In this document: in pieces, positions 1-12,200 of the stretch
How positions within the stretch are numbered: position 1 is the first letter of the stretch
Layout of the letters: each line of letters opens with the position of its first letter
DNA from: Acephala macrosclerotiorum
Lineage: Eukaryota > Ascomycota > Leotiomycetes > Helotiales > Mollisiaceae
Reading direction: 5' to 3'
Length of the DNA stretch: 64,000 nucleotides
Assembly: GCA_014904845.1 (NCBI GenBank)
Contig: MU119239.1
Location: forward strand, 62,001-126,000
Translations under genes and position numbers: made by a program
The notes under the pieces: generated by a model
Seen by the model: the letters and a program-made list of their open reading frames with translations, nothing else
The model's database searches: none
What the model was told of the DNA's origin: nothing

Positions 1-1097
1 GCTAAGTAACGAATACCAGATTGCTGCGAATGCGACGTTGATGATTTCCAGCTGTGTTGGTCCTGCTTAGTGTCCGAGACCTCTGGCGGACCTCACAGAC
101 ACAAATTGTCCATATGCAGCAGGTTTACTAATAAACTTTAGCTGATTCCCCGAAAGTCACAGATTGAGCCTGGTTTCAGAGCGTGGGCTCTCAATTGACC
201 CTGAACTATAATTGCGTGTGCTCAGTGAGTCTTGTTAGCCAATGACTATTTTGAGAGCAAGCCTCAGAAATGGTTAAAGCAGCCAGGAAAGTCAATTGGC
301 AGTTCTGAACGAGGTACATCCTTCCCCGCACTGCTGCATGGAAGCACCAAGATTGCTTACCCGATAACTTGGAAGCTCGTTGTACTTCGTCCCAGGCGAA
401 ACAGTTACGCCAAGACCGACCAGGGCATATCGCTGAGTACGATTGGAGAAAAGTCCTTGTCTGTAGGCCTTTTAGCGTAATTACTCACACTTTTGTTGCA
501 TTTCTACCTCTCGCACAAAAAATGCTACCCTTGTATTGTGGTCTCCTAAGATGTAATTAACCAATCAAACCCTGGAATTATCCCTTGTCTCACCCCTGTT
601 TTTTGGTCTTGGCGTAACTGTTTCGCTGGCGACTAAGTAAGCGCGAGACTTTGCAACCTCCTCAAGGGCCCGCCCCCCTTGGATGCACTCTGAAAGAGAC
701 GTCCTTCGTTATAGCCGGAATATCGATCCGGCATCATCTAGATGGTCCCAAATTCTCCAGAAGATTCCATTATTTGAACAATGATCATCTTCCGGTTCCA
801 AGTTGCTCCTCTTTCCCAACCGAGGAAATTCCCTTCCTCTACCATATGCGCTACGATGGAAAGGGGTTTTCGACTTTTCCTGCCATGTTCGGCCAGACTG
901 GGTTCAAGGTGACAAATTCCTTCCAACTGCCTCCGCCGCAACGGAAGATGGTATCGCCTCCTTTCTTCAAGGTTACCCATGATGGTCTGAAGGGATGATA
1001 TATTAAGGATGTTGAGCCAAAGAGCGGTGAGAATGAGGATATATACAGCATATCACGTGCACCCTAATACTACCTGCCTACCTAGGTATGGTTTGGG
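1..1097. other. Intergenic region holding an inverted-repeat element
   Basis: No open frame here resembles a known protein. The one structured feature is a pair of inverted arms at 396-417 and 605-626, listed separately. The rest upstream of the HET pseudogene is unremarkable mixed-composition DNA. An upstream gene could end left of the window, but I see no conserved coding sequence. Confidence 0.5.
396..626. repeat. MITE-like element with 22-bp perfect inverted arms
   Basis: The 22 bases at 396-417 (starting GCGAAACAGTTACGCC) are exactly the reverse complement of 605-626. With a one-base gap, outside matching extends by CCA. The 187-base interior has no coding signal. No clean target-site duplication is visible at these borders, so the exact ends are unsure. 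A short non-autonomous DNA transposon is the simplest reading; a hairpin-forming RNA is another. Confidence 0.5.
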
Positions 1098-3947
1098 ATG
1101 GGACACGAAGTTCTCGGCCCAGAGTTCAGCGGAGGTAACATGATAACTTTAACCCTCCAAGGCGAAGTCATCCTCACGACGGCACTACTACCAGAACTAT
1201 GCGAACGTTGGGCTCTCGCCAAGCAAAATGCAGAGTCCAGCAGGGAGACACACTTGCATCAGAAGTTCTGTTTTCAGGTAGCGTATAATGTGCTGCACAC
1301 ATTTTACGCTGGAGAGGGACCAAAACCCAGCAAGCTGATCTTGAAACTGGTGCTTAGTTTCTGCGAATATCTCACGATGACTGTCATCATAGGCTATGGC
1401 AGGAAGGGGCGGGATTGGGGAGCTATACGAGGACGTTGGGCTTGTGGACAATTACCTGCTCCCCAAGATGCTTTTGACTCCATGCTGGAGGCCGGATGGT
1501 GTCCGAGCGAGATCGAGAGGGTAGATGGAACCTTCCAACTACCGGCAGGTATCCATTATTGCTCCATGTTAGAGCAACCTGCCAAAGAGAGGTCACACAG
1601 CGCTTGTGGCAGCGAGAGCTGTGCCGAATATCAAATCAATCCGGCTATCTGCCAATGCAACGCCAGCATGTGACTATGCAAAGGTACATGCTGACAAAAC
1701 CAAGCTTCTCGAGATCTTGAAGAAAGGCAGGATACCCCTGCTTCGGGTCGTAACCAGGCCAGGCTCGACCGAAGTTGAGCTCGAGGTTGTCGAGTCTAGT
1801 CCCGATACACCTTACGTTGCGATTTCTCATGTCTGGAAAGATGGAATGGAAGACACGAAATCAAACGCCCTACTAGACGTCAGTTACGAAGGTTGCAACA
1901 TCTCATCACTGCATTACCCACACCAGCACCACCAGAAACAAACCTATCTGAAGATCTCGAATCCTTTTTACTTGACCATTGGATGTTCGACGGACATTCT
2001 ACAAAAGCGCCAAGCGATAATGAGGAGCCTTCAACCGATTCCGAGACGAAGCTGAGCACAAGTACAGTCCCACTCATGAAAGCCCTAGCCGCAGGTTCCC
2101 TAGGTCCCTTGCTCCGCAACTTCCTCATCGAAGCCGCACCGAGCGAGCGACTCGGCAGTGTACCCGGCGAGATGTTCGAGAAGATCCTCGCCGACGACGA
2201 CATCAGGCGTCATTTACGTATACTATTAGAAGATATCCCACTCATCGCCCCAGCGCACATGCAAACAGAATGTTCCAGCGCCGCCAACACTGTTAGCAAC
2301 TTCGACAGAAATGTCATGAAGAAGATCTTGTGGCTGAGATTCGTGCTCTGGAAGAGCCCGCTTGTTGTGAAGGAATTCATGTGTGCTGTGGGTATCCTTT
2401 TAGGAAGTATGGACGCCTCATTACGGACAGCTATTGAGAACTTCGCTCTTGCCACTCTCGCTCTCGAAAGATGGGAATTCGACAAAGAGGGGATCGCCAC
2501 TTCAGCTTTTTGTACCAGCGATCCAGAACCAATATTGCATTGGCACGAACCACTCGAACCGATAACGGAACAGGCAGAAGAACCCAACGGTAAGCTTAAC
2601 TTACACTCGCTTGCGTTGAAAACACCCACGCATCCAGGATTTGTAAGAGGCCAAAGTTCCCCATCAACCAAGACTTCCCAGCCACTCCTATTGTGGATCG
2701 ACACCATCTGCTGCCCCACCGGACCACCATGGGCCAAAACCCCCTCCATCCAACGTCTCCGACAAACCTACGAAGACACTACCTACGTCCTAGTAATCGA
2801 CAGCTACCTAACCTCCATCCCCGCCACCAAACCCTTAAACCTAGAAAAGCTATTCCGTATCCTGCTCTTAGTTTGGACCCGATGAGTCTGGACACCAGGA
2901 GGGTCTTGGCCAGAAGTCTCTGGTTCCAATCCTCAGACGGCGCTCTCGATTTCTACGCCCTGTTCGCATACTGGCAAAAACACCACCCGTGGAATGAAAA
3001 AGTGTTCTTGCTGGAGATCACGAAGATGGGTGAAGAATTGTGTTTTTTTTCCCGAAGGCAGGCAGGCGTGTAGAAAGTTACCGCTTGTGTTGCGGATTCG
3101 TCAAGCGTTGGAACATCGCTCTGTCAGCTATGCATCTGATGAACCAATCTGCGTTGCTAACTTGGCCGAGTTCCCGTTGACAGAGATCATGGATGTTGGA
3201 GATAGTGCTGCGGGTCGAATGCAAGTGATGTGTAGACGAGTGTCTGATATCCCGCGATGCCTATCTCATCTTCAGTGGTGTCCCTCGACTCGAGATGCCG
3301 GGTTTCCGCTGGGCACCAGCTTCTTTTCTCGGATATCAGAATCAGAGATTTTGTGATGGTGAGCTTGAGGTAGCAGCTTGTCAGTCTCCATCTCGAGGAA
3401 TGCAAGGCTTATTAACGCCTCGGGGATTGCAAGTCAAATTTCTTGGATTCTTGTTTGTTGATGGAGTGGATTCCCTCGCTTCTGTGCCTATCGACTTCCG
3501 AGATGAATATGGAGATTGGTATCAAATCTTCACTTGTCATCCAGTAGACGGACACGACCTAAGCGATGAAAAGTATACCGCAGGAATCTCAGTCCTTATC
3601 AACAGTGGGAATTCCATCGTCAGCTCATGTCGACACAATAGTATCGCACACAAGACTCATTGAGAAACTCGCCATCGGACTAAGAGACTTCATCAGAGAG
3701 AATAGATATGGGGCTCGATTCGAACAAGGTAACCTCTACGTAAGAGATTCGAGAGTATGCTATGCAATACCTGGACCAAGAGATATAGAAAGAGATCGAG
3801 TTGGGAAAACTACTTTTCGCTTCTCTTCTACCTGAGAAGTACTCACTAGCACGTGATCCGACACAAATCAAAACCAAGCAAAGGATTTGTTTCATTTCAT
3901 CACAAAGAAAATCAACTGGGACTCAAGGAGACGGAATAGCTGCTTAG
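1098..3947 (+). pseudogene. HET-domain (heterokaryon incompatibility) gene, decayed
   Basis: HET proteins drive cell death when genetically different hyphae fuse. Family motifs appear in order but in changing frames: GWCPSEIERV near 1496, then H/C-rich residues ending CAEYQINPA (frame of 1098), YVAISHVWKDG near 1816 (frame of 1606), LWIDTICC near 2694 (frame of 1893), ALEHRSVSYASDEPICVANL near 3107 (frame of 2994), and GFRWAPASFLG near 3300 (frame of 3295). The joins are shifts of one or two bases inside conserved blocks (about 1645-1680, 1870, 2890-2905, 3060, 3262, 3650 and 3800), too small for introns. A TGA at 2882-2884 falls where the family has a second Arg before LWT. The last readable frame ends at a TAG at 3945-3947. 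The gene looks full length but cannot make one protein. Sequencing error could explain one or two shifts, not all. Confidence 0.85.
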
Positions 3948-4927
3948 TTCTTGACCATCATGAAATTGTTGGAGGCACACTCGTGCAAACAAACATTTCA
4001 CTTCACAACAACCTCACCCCGACAATCACATCACAACTACACTCAAGAACATAAACCGAAGCAAAGATAAACGCCATGTATTCATACCACTCATCTATAC
4101 CATACCATAAACAGCTAGTCATGCTATGCCACGCCACCTAATCTTTCCCCATTTCCTTTCCTTTCGTCACCAGCCTCATCCATGATTTCCCTCCCTTCCC
4201 ATACCAAGAATTCCATTCCGTCCAAAATTTTTCCAGCCAATGTACCACCGTCCGTCCATAAAAAATATACACGCGAGAAGCCTCCCAATTTTTTTTTTCA
4301 TAATCTCATTCATACTCCTTCCTTCGTCCGATCTCCCTCCCCTTTATCCCCAACCACCACAGATAGATAGTAAGGCAGAACCCAGCGCCCGCCCGCGCCC
4401 CTAGCAAATGAAAAAAAAAAAAAGGGACAACACAAAGCTAAAAGCAGCAAAAGCCACTTGTCATCTCAATACCATTCCCCTCATCGCCCCCCAGACCATT
4501 GTAAGATGAGACCGTGTTAGCAAAGGCCGGAGACGTATGACAAAAGTCGAGATCGAAGTTGTAAAGGAAGGAACGGTAACTGCGATCGATGGCAAGAAAA
4601 AGGTTGAAGTAAAAGCAGCGCTCAATCGCAGCAAGTCGCCACGCAAGCAATATGTCGAACAAGTAACAAAATCAATGTAGTGGATGTATGTAGTAATGCA
4701 CGCATAATGTGTTGCTGAATGTCGTGTGTATGCTCGCTGAAGTGTATGAAGTGAAGAAGTTTGTATGGAATCAGAACGTATGTCGAGGTCAAGTCGAAAG
4801 TTGTGTTCGTAAAGGTTGACGATTTGTCGAAGTGAATTGGAGAGGAGTTTTGGTTTGAGTAGAGGAGAACAAATTTGCGTCGAAAAGGGGGAAAAGGTAA
4901 ATGAGGTAGTATTTGAGTGAGACTCAA
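3948..4927. other. Intergenic / 3' flank between convergent genes
   Basis: No conserved coding sequence is visible. It contains pyrimidine-rich stretches and poly-A runs (about 4289-4297 and 4409-4421). It lies downstream of both the HET pseudogene (+) and the DUF8032-type gene (-), so it probably holds the 3' untranslated region of the latter. Confidence 0.5.
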
Positions 4928-7840
4928 TTAAGCCTCAACACTCCTCCTCTCCCTTTTAATCCTCTCATTCCATCTCCTCTTCCCAACTCTCGTTTCGAAA
5001 TGCGGAGCTGTAGCCGCAACATCCTTGCCCGTACTCTCCATCGTTGAGCGGACTTTATTGCGGTAGGAGTCCACTATTCAATCATCAGTATTCGCCCTCA
5101 AAACCCCGCCCTCCCGTCTCTGCTCTTGAATCAAGTGCAGAGACAGGAGAGATTGGTGTGGGGTGGTAGGGGAAAGGGAAGACTTACAAGCCTTCTGCAA
5201 AAACACCGTCTTATCCGCAAACACCCTACTCTGATGCCACGTCATCCTATACCCCAAATCATTCAACCTAACCTCCTTACTCCTAACACTCTTCCTCATT
5301 CTCGGCACACCCACTTCCGCCTCCCCTCCATCCGCCAACGGAACATTAACCATCATCTTTCCCTTTCCTCCTCTTCCCCTACCGCCAGCCGGCTCGGTTT
5401 CAACAAGATCATCCAGATCATCGCCTTCGAAGAATCGGCTGCCGTGTGCTGAAGGTGGTGGGCTTTGCATTTGGAGCGGGAACCAGGAACGCGGGTAGAC
5501 CGAGTTGGATTTGCGGAAGCTGTCGGGGATTTCTTTGATGTCGACTGTGTCGAGGGTGACGCGGACGCGGACTCGTCCCCCCTTCCCCGGATCATCAACT
5601 AAAATAAACTTCCTCTTCTTCGCCTCCGGAATATCCCCAAACAGCGTAATCCTCTCATCTTCATCCATCTCGACCTTTCCCTTACTACTTCTAACCCCAA
5701 TCGCCTGTCCCCCTCCTACCTGTCCACCACTATACGGCCCAGGTGTCATAGAAGGTCCATTCACGCTGGAAGGATTCGGGTATGGTGAAGAAGAGTAGGG
5801 ACCGGAAGCGTAGACATGACTTTGGCGGACATTGCTGGGCGATGCGTCTGTTGGAGCGTCGGGAGCAGCGTGGTGATGATGATGTTGTTCATCTATGTAT
5901 TCTTCATCTGTTTCGAAGAGAAGATGATCATATTAGCTTCACGTTTTAGCCGGTAAGCGAAAATTTGCGCAAGGAAAAGAAAGCAAGCAAAACGTGAGGG
6001 ATGAAATGACAAGGTGGTAGCGCAACGCAAGGTGTTTGAGTTTGGGGCAGGTACAAGACATAATGTGATATGGATGTTGGGGTATGCCATGCAATGGGTA
6101 TGATGAGCTCGCCCAATTTCTCAGCCAGGAATCCCTAAGATGTATAACCCCCAGCCAGAAAGTAGCAAGTGCAATGATGTATTATACAGGAATCTTTCTC
6201 TTTCGCAATTGAGCCCCAATTTCTGCAAAGTCCCAGAATAGTATCTTCCTCCCGCTCAACAGGTATTCGCGCAAAGAGGTAAAAGGTATCATAACACAAA
6301 TGAGGTAATAGTAACATAAAAGTATCAATCACACGAGGCAACAGTTTCGCGAAGGTAATCACATCTGGTGAAACATACCGACTTCATCCCCTCCTTGCGT
6401 CTGTCCATCCGGGTGATTATGATGATGATGGAGTTGTGGACCGCCCATCCCACTCAACGAGCTAGGTTTGCCCATGTTACCCGCACCTCCTGGTCCGCCG
6501 CCTCCCATGTTTCCCGATGGTGGCATCCCTGTTGGACCACTGGGACCAGCCATGTGAGGAGTATGTGTAGCGGCTTGAACCGCCTTTCGATTGTTGATCT
6601 TAGCCATTCTGCGGACGCGTCTACTTCGCAATCGAGGGTCTTGGTTGCTGTTGCGCCAACTGTCGACTGCTCGCTGGATGAGACCTCGCTTTCCACGAAG
6701 ACATGGGTTTAACTCTGCCAAAGCCCATCCGACAGTGTTGCACTCAGTCTCGTATACTAATCGATTGCCCCGGTATTGGTCCTTGCTGCAGCATGCTCTG
6801 GGGTAGACGCAGTTCTCAGTCTTGAATTCTGGGCTCAGCGTGTCAACATTGACAGACTCGACATCGCATCGGATGGTATATTCCATCTTTACGCGATCCC
6901 GAGAGTACTCAAACGCGATCCATTGTACGCCATTGTTATCTTGTCGAACCACAAGAGGCGTGGTCGCTGGAATTGGACCTGGAGCTGCGTTTGGATTGAC
7001 ACCACTGTTTCCACCAGGAACGTTGTTTTGAGTCATAGGTGGGCCATTCTGAGGATGCTGTTGTTGAGGAGGGCCAAGTGGAGGAGGTCGCGAGATCTGT
7101 GGTACTTGTGGCTCCATCTTCGTTCTTGGGCTACCTGTCATAGCTTGCTGTGCGTGCTGCGGGTGTTGCTGTTGCATCTGGTGTTGACCCGGCGCGTGTG
7201 ACATGAGCAGATTTGGCTGAGAAGTCATCGATTGGTGGTGCTGTTGTTGCTGATGTGGTTGAGGCGCGTATGAAGGAGCTCCTTGGGGTGGCATCGGAGG
7301 ATATTGCGACTGGGGACCTGCATAGTACATTTGGGTATTTTGCTGTAACTGCGAAGCCGGCGCGCCGTACATTCTCTGCTGGTCGTGTGCGGAAGGAGAT
7401 GCAACAGATGCGGGAGAGTTCGATTGCGGCGTGTGGTAGATGGGAGGGTATGGGCGGTGCATTTGCGCGGCCGCCATGATGTCTGGAGTTTCTGGAGCTA
7501 CAAACAAGTCAGTAACCAGCCTCTGAGAAGCAAGACGCGTTCGGCCTTGCGGCAACTTACCTGCAGATGAGTATGTACCAGATGCGCTGGGTGTACTGTA
7601 TGGACTCGGGTGGGAGGTGTAGTATGGAAGCTCTTGGGGATGCTGTCCGCTAGGTCCTGGCGCACTCTGAGTGTACTGAGGGAGGCCGTGCTGAGGGTAC
7701 GGATTGGGATGTTGCTGTGGCGGTGGAGGAGCAACCTGCTGGTGGTGTTGGTGTACAATGCTCGAGGGCCGAGGTTGTTGGAGGTGGTGCGGAGGTGGGG
7801 GACCTTGCTGCGCGCGGTGGGGAGGGTATTCCTGCTGCAT
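4928..7840 (-). CDS. DUF8032-type Gln/Pro-rich protein, putative transcriptional regulator
   Basis: The spliced model has four exons: 7840-7561, 7497-6379, 5907-5188 and 5073-4928 (754 aa). All introns are GT-AG (63, 470, 114 nt) and the phases agree. Residues 1 to about 275 are His/Gln/Pro-rich and probably disordered. About 276-390 is the conserved core, with ENCVYPRACC and GLIQRAVDSWRN, then a basic RSRRVRR. A Gly/His-rich linker (about 391-560) leads to a second related module (about 565-745), with NSVYPRSWFP and FLQKALDSYRN, split by an acidic insert. The ATG at 7840 begins MQQEYPPHR; a 12-kb gene-poor tract lies upstream. I assign the family from the motif pattern. A nuclear regulatory role is inferred from composition only. 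Intron 1 is a multiple of three and stop-free, so retention would keep the frame. Confidence 0.75.
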
Positions 7841-9240
7841 TGATCGTAAGTGAAGGTTCCTCGGGGTGATAGTAAATGCGATGGCAAAATATAATAACCA
7901 TTGAAGATGAGCAGACGCGACGCGATGTTTTGATACTTCAGACGTAAGAAAGCGTGTTGAGAATCCTGGCTGACGAGGGGGGTGCTGCCAGCTGCGGTAC
8001 CCAGTGTCCGATCTTCTGCTTTTGGACTCACGCGCGCAAGCAATAACGGAGCAGTAAAAAACGTCTGGGGGAAGCTGACAAGGAGTTGCTCTGGGGAGTA
8101 CCTTAGTATAACAGATGCCTTGCTCTATTATGCTATGACATGTTCAGACAGCTTGCCAAATTGGACCAGAAGGTTACAAGCGACAGTGCAGTGCAATGTC
8201 CGAGGGATGCGAGATTTTCGCAAGGCCTCACTTTTTAAGATAGTGGAGTGACGAGGGTAAAGTGGTAGGGTGCGGCGAACCTTATGAGATTTGAAGAAAA
8301 CAGGTTGCCATGTGCCGGAGAATAGGAACGAAAGCAGAAACGCAAGACGCCAATGATCGGAGCGAGGATAAATGCGCGGACGAGGCAAGCAGTTGCAAGA
8401 GATGCCAAAAAGTGGATGGTGCGATGCTTGTGCTTTGGAGTTGAGCCTTGCTCTTGTCCTGGGCCTTCTCTTGAGATGACGGGTGACTAGGGAGGGGTTT
8501 GAGAACGTGGGTGGTGAGGAGGGGGGGGTGACTTGCTTGGTAGAGTGGGTGCTTTGGGGGCGATGGGGCTGGGTGGTGGTAGACGAGTGCGCTGCGACTA
8601 GAACAGCTTGGATGAGGAAGGATTGTCGAGTCTTGGGAAGACAGGGTATGAAGCAGGGTCTTATGAGGAACGGGTGTGATGTATCGTGTATCTCCAATTT
8701 GGCCCTGACCTGAGTAAGGCGCCGCTGGAAATTGGAGGTTCGGGGGTGTGCGGTGGGACAACGACAGCGCATGGAAGAAACGTGACAAGGTTTGTATTCG
8801 CATTGCGACAGGGTGCAGGGTTTGGGGGCCACAGACCAGGGCGGCGTCCAATGATATGTGCGCGCCGAAGGGATGCTGACTGTACCCATGTCTGCGAGTC
8901 CCTTTGCCAGGATGGACCCGAGCCTAGCAGGGGTCGCAATCCTGCTCTGCCGTCACTGGTGGTGGGCTGCGGCGGTGAGGAGCGGCGGCGAGGGCTAGTT
9001 TCTAGTTTCTCGGGAGAAAGATGACGCGGTGCCTAGCGTCGTGTCAAATTGCTAGGGGGCAAGAAGAGGGGCGAAACCAGGCCAGCGCCCGCAGATGTGT
9101 GGCAGCCATGACGGACGGACGAGGGTTGCTGCGGCGCCCCGCTTGCCCAGCCTTCCAGCCACCCAACAGGCGCACGCCCGCTTCTGCTCGACACCTGCGC
9201 TTGCACATGATGGCGAGTCTCCACTGAAAATAAGCTGCGT
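7841..9240. promoter_or_regulatory. Upstream / 5' leader region of the DUF8032-type gene
   Basis: Open frames here on both strands are low-complexity (Pro/Ser/His or Gly/Arg) and do not look like genes. By position this is the promoter and probably part of the 5' leader of the minus-strand gene starting at 7840. No transcription start can be set from sequence alone. Confidence 0.4.
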
Positions 9241-12200
9241 CCAAAATAAGCTGCAGGCCCCTTGATCTCGTTTAGGCCGAGGGAAGCCCTTGGCTGGACC
9301 CGCCGAGCAAACCACCCTGGAGGTGCGCCTCTTTGGGCCACCTTGTTTATGCAAACAATGCTTATGCACTGGAAATAATTCGGACAAAACAAAAATACAA
9401 AAATACAAAAATACACAAAAACACAGCACATTCAGCTCGCGATGCTGCTGCACCGTCGCCATTGGTAGACTTTGCACCGCAGTGTTGCGCGACGTTGCCT
9501 GCAAAAATGAGCGGTCGGAGACAGAGTCAAAAGCAGCGCACCATACAGTCAGTACTCGGTCAGGACAGTCAACCAAATCGCCACACCAAACAGACTCCGG
9601 ACTGCCGATCAGGTTTCTGCACACCTTAACCGTTAAGCGAACTGTGCGACTAGACCCAGTGCGCCCTAGATCGAGGTCTGTGCTGACCCAATTTGAGTCT
9701 TCCGCGTGGGATTGGGCAGCATTGTGAGACCCTGGCCGCGATGCATGCACCCTAGCAATTGTGAAACGAGCCCACGAAATCCGCTCTTTCCCACCGTTCG
9801 AGTCCAGCAGGGTCCTGCTGAGACCTTGGCATGGCTGCCTGGTCCACTCATGATCTTCGAGAAGACATCGAAGCCACACCCCTCGCCAAGCCTGCGCCAT
9901 CCCTTGCAATCAAGTGGAAGCGACTTGCGAATTTGGACGAGAGGCTTGCGAAGCAGGGAAGATTGCACTGGTGTAGCCATCGAGGACACGAGTACGATAA
10001 TTCCAAGGACGAGAAATGCAGGAAATGACAAGAATGCGATCAAGAACAACGTCACGACGCGCAAGACAAGACGTTGTGTACTTACGTGATCCCCCGTGAC
10101 CGCGACACCAGGTTCCTCTTTGTACGTCTGTCGATGAGCCATCTCGGTAGATGGGAATTATGTCCTGGGTCTGGAAATCGTGTCAGCCTCATTCTCCAGC
10201 CACCAGTATCCATGAGCAAACAAGCCACCGGTCGACCGTTGGAGTTTGAGACCCTCCAACGAAGGGCCGAACAGGGAATGATCATGCTATGCCATGCTTG
10301 CAACATCCGTGCGTTGCAAATCGGATTACAGGGAGCGCCAGGGCCGTCTCAACTTACGGGATATTTTTCAGGTACAAGTTCGAATACCGCAGGAAGCCTT
10401 CCTCGCGATAACTGGACGTGATGCTTTTTGGTCGATGCAGTGTGAAACGCCTGCCGTGACTCTGTACTCTAATTCCAACGTATCTGCTTCATCACCCGGG
10501 TCAGCATATAGCCATAACACGGCAAATCGATTGCTGGTTCTGCAACTGCAATGCAATCGCCGAAACGCATGACGGCGCTTCGTACGACAAAAATAGAAAT
10601 GGATGCTGCACCCAGGGCCTCAAACCCCCGAGGCGATCGATCTGAAGAAACACAGGGGAAGCTTTCAAAGAGGGGGGATCGCAATGCGATCGATGCAGAG
10701 AAACACCAGAAATCTCAAAATAGAAGTATCTGGAGATAGAACTTTCTATGAGGCCTTTCTTGCGAGCGGCTGCCGGGTGTGCAATTCCCGAGTATCAGAT
10801 GGAATTGCAGGCTGGATTCGATGTCCGAAGTATCTTCGAAACAAGGAACGGAACGGAAGGGAAACGGGCGATGGGATGGTGGGGTAGATGCCAGCGCTGC
10901 AAGTCGAACAGAAATGGGATGATCTGAACTACGCAGCGGAAGGCTTTTCCACCAAACCAAGCACATCGCTGGGAACGGAGGAGATGGTGGTGTTGAACAG
11001 GCCAGGTGCAAGGTTGTGGCGTACAACATTGCGACTACCTTTGACGAAGTGGGTCATTCCGCGTGCGCCGTGAATGGAACACCACGTTTTTCTCGCGCGA
11101 GACCAGCCACTAAGCCAGAACTTTCACACTGGAGAATCGTAGTCCAGGAACCAACTGAATGGTGCAACAAGCGATACAGGATAGCACTTGACTTGAAGAA
11201 ATTGCGACGAGCTTACGTTTGCAAGTCCGCTCCAGCTGAAGAAGTATACGTAAAGACCGTTGCGCGGGGGCTTTTTTCCTGTTTTCGTGTCAGTTTCGTG
11301 CTCAAACAAAAAAAGCTGCAAATGATAGGTAGAGCAGGTGCAGCAAGCACCAGACTAGTTCATGCGTGAAATGGAAAGTTGCATACAGAAAGACTCAACA
11401 CCGTCCAGGGCGATGGACCAGCAGCTAAACAATGACGCAACAATAATCTCGACGAGGCTGAAAATCGAGGGCTCAACGGAGACCGTTGTCTGTGGAAGAC
11501 AAGGGACGTCAGTTCGAGGCACTGGGCTTGGAGATATAATATACAGGCATGGGTGGTTGGTAAACAACGAGCCAAGCTAAGCAGGGTTGGGTTGAGGAGC
11601 GAAGCCGAGGACAGGCCCGGCAATTAATTTAAAAAAGATCCAGGAGATGATGGGGTTGCAACAGGGGGCGAAGCTGGTCATGCAGCAGGCCATGATTGCG
11701 GATGGCACACTCGCTTACACCTCGAAGACGAGGGTGTGGTGTGGTGGGGAGAAAACAAGGATCCGGAACGCCATCGCGCGACAGGTCAAAAAACGAAATC
11801 TTGCACACAGATGAAAAGACCCAAGCCTGGAACGTACCTTGATGATGTAGCGTCTATCGCGTCTTCGTCTCGTTCATGAACAGAGAGGGCACACACCGAA
11901 TCGGATCTCGCGGCTTGCTGGAAGAGTATGAAATTGTGCAGAAACCGTTTCTCTAAGAAAGTATCAGTATGCTGAAGTATCCATGCAACTGGGATAATGC
12001 CCCTTACGGGTGGGCGCGTGCGGCTGCCAAATATCCGAATTGCGATGGTTTTCGTACTACCTCAGATCTTCCTTCGTGCTCCCCACGGTGACGTCTCGAA
12101 CGGGTCGCGGGAAGTACTTCTCCGCAAAGTGACTGAATGGTTCAGCGATCCGAAACTGCGGGTGAAATCTTGTAAGCGTGACCGAACAAGAAGGTTCACT

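Noticed and set aside
9052..9909. 285-codon open frame on the minus strand
   Set aside because: The translation is rich in Arg, Cys and Trp, lacks any motif and covers low-complexity DNA; it looks like a chance frame in moderately GC-rich sequence.
9666..10142. Minus-strand frame with a hydrophobic stretch (VVTLFLIAFLSFPAFLVLG)
   Set aside because: The hydrophobic part begins at a GTAAGT-type donor, so it more likely reads through pyrimidine-rich intron-like DNA than encodes a membrane helix.
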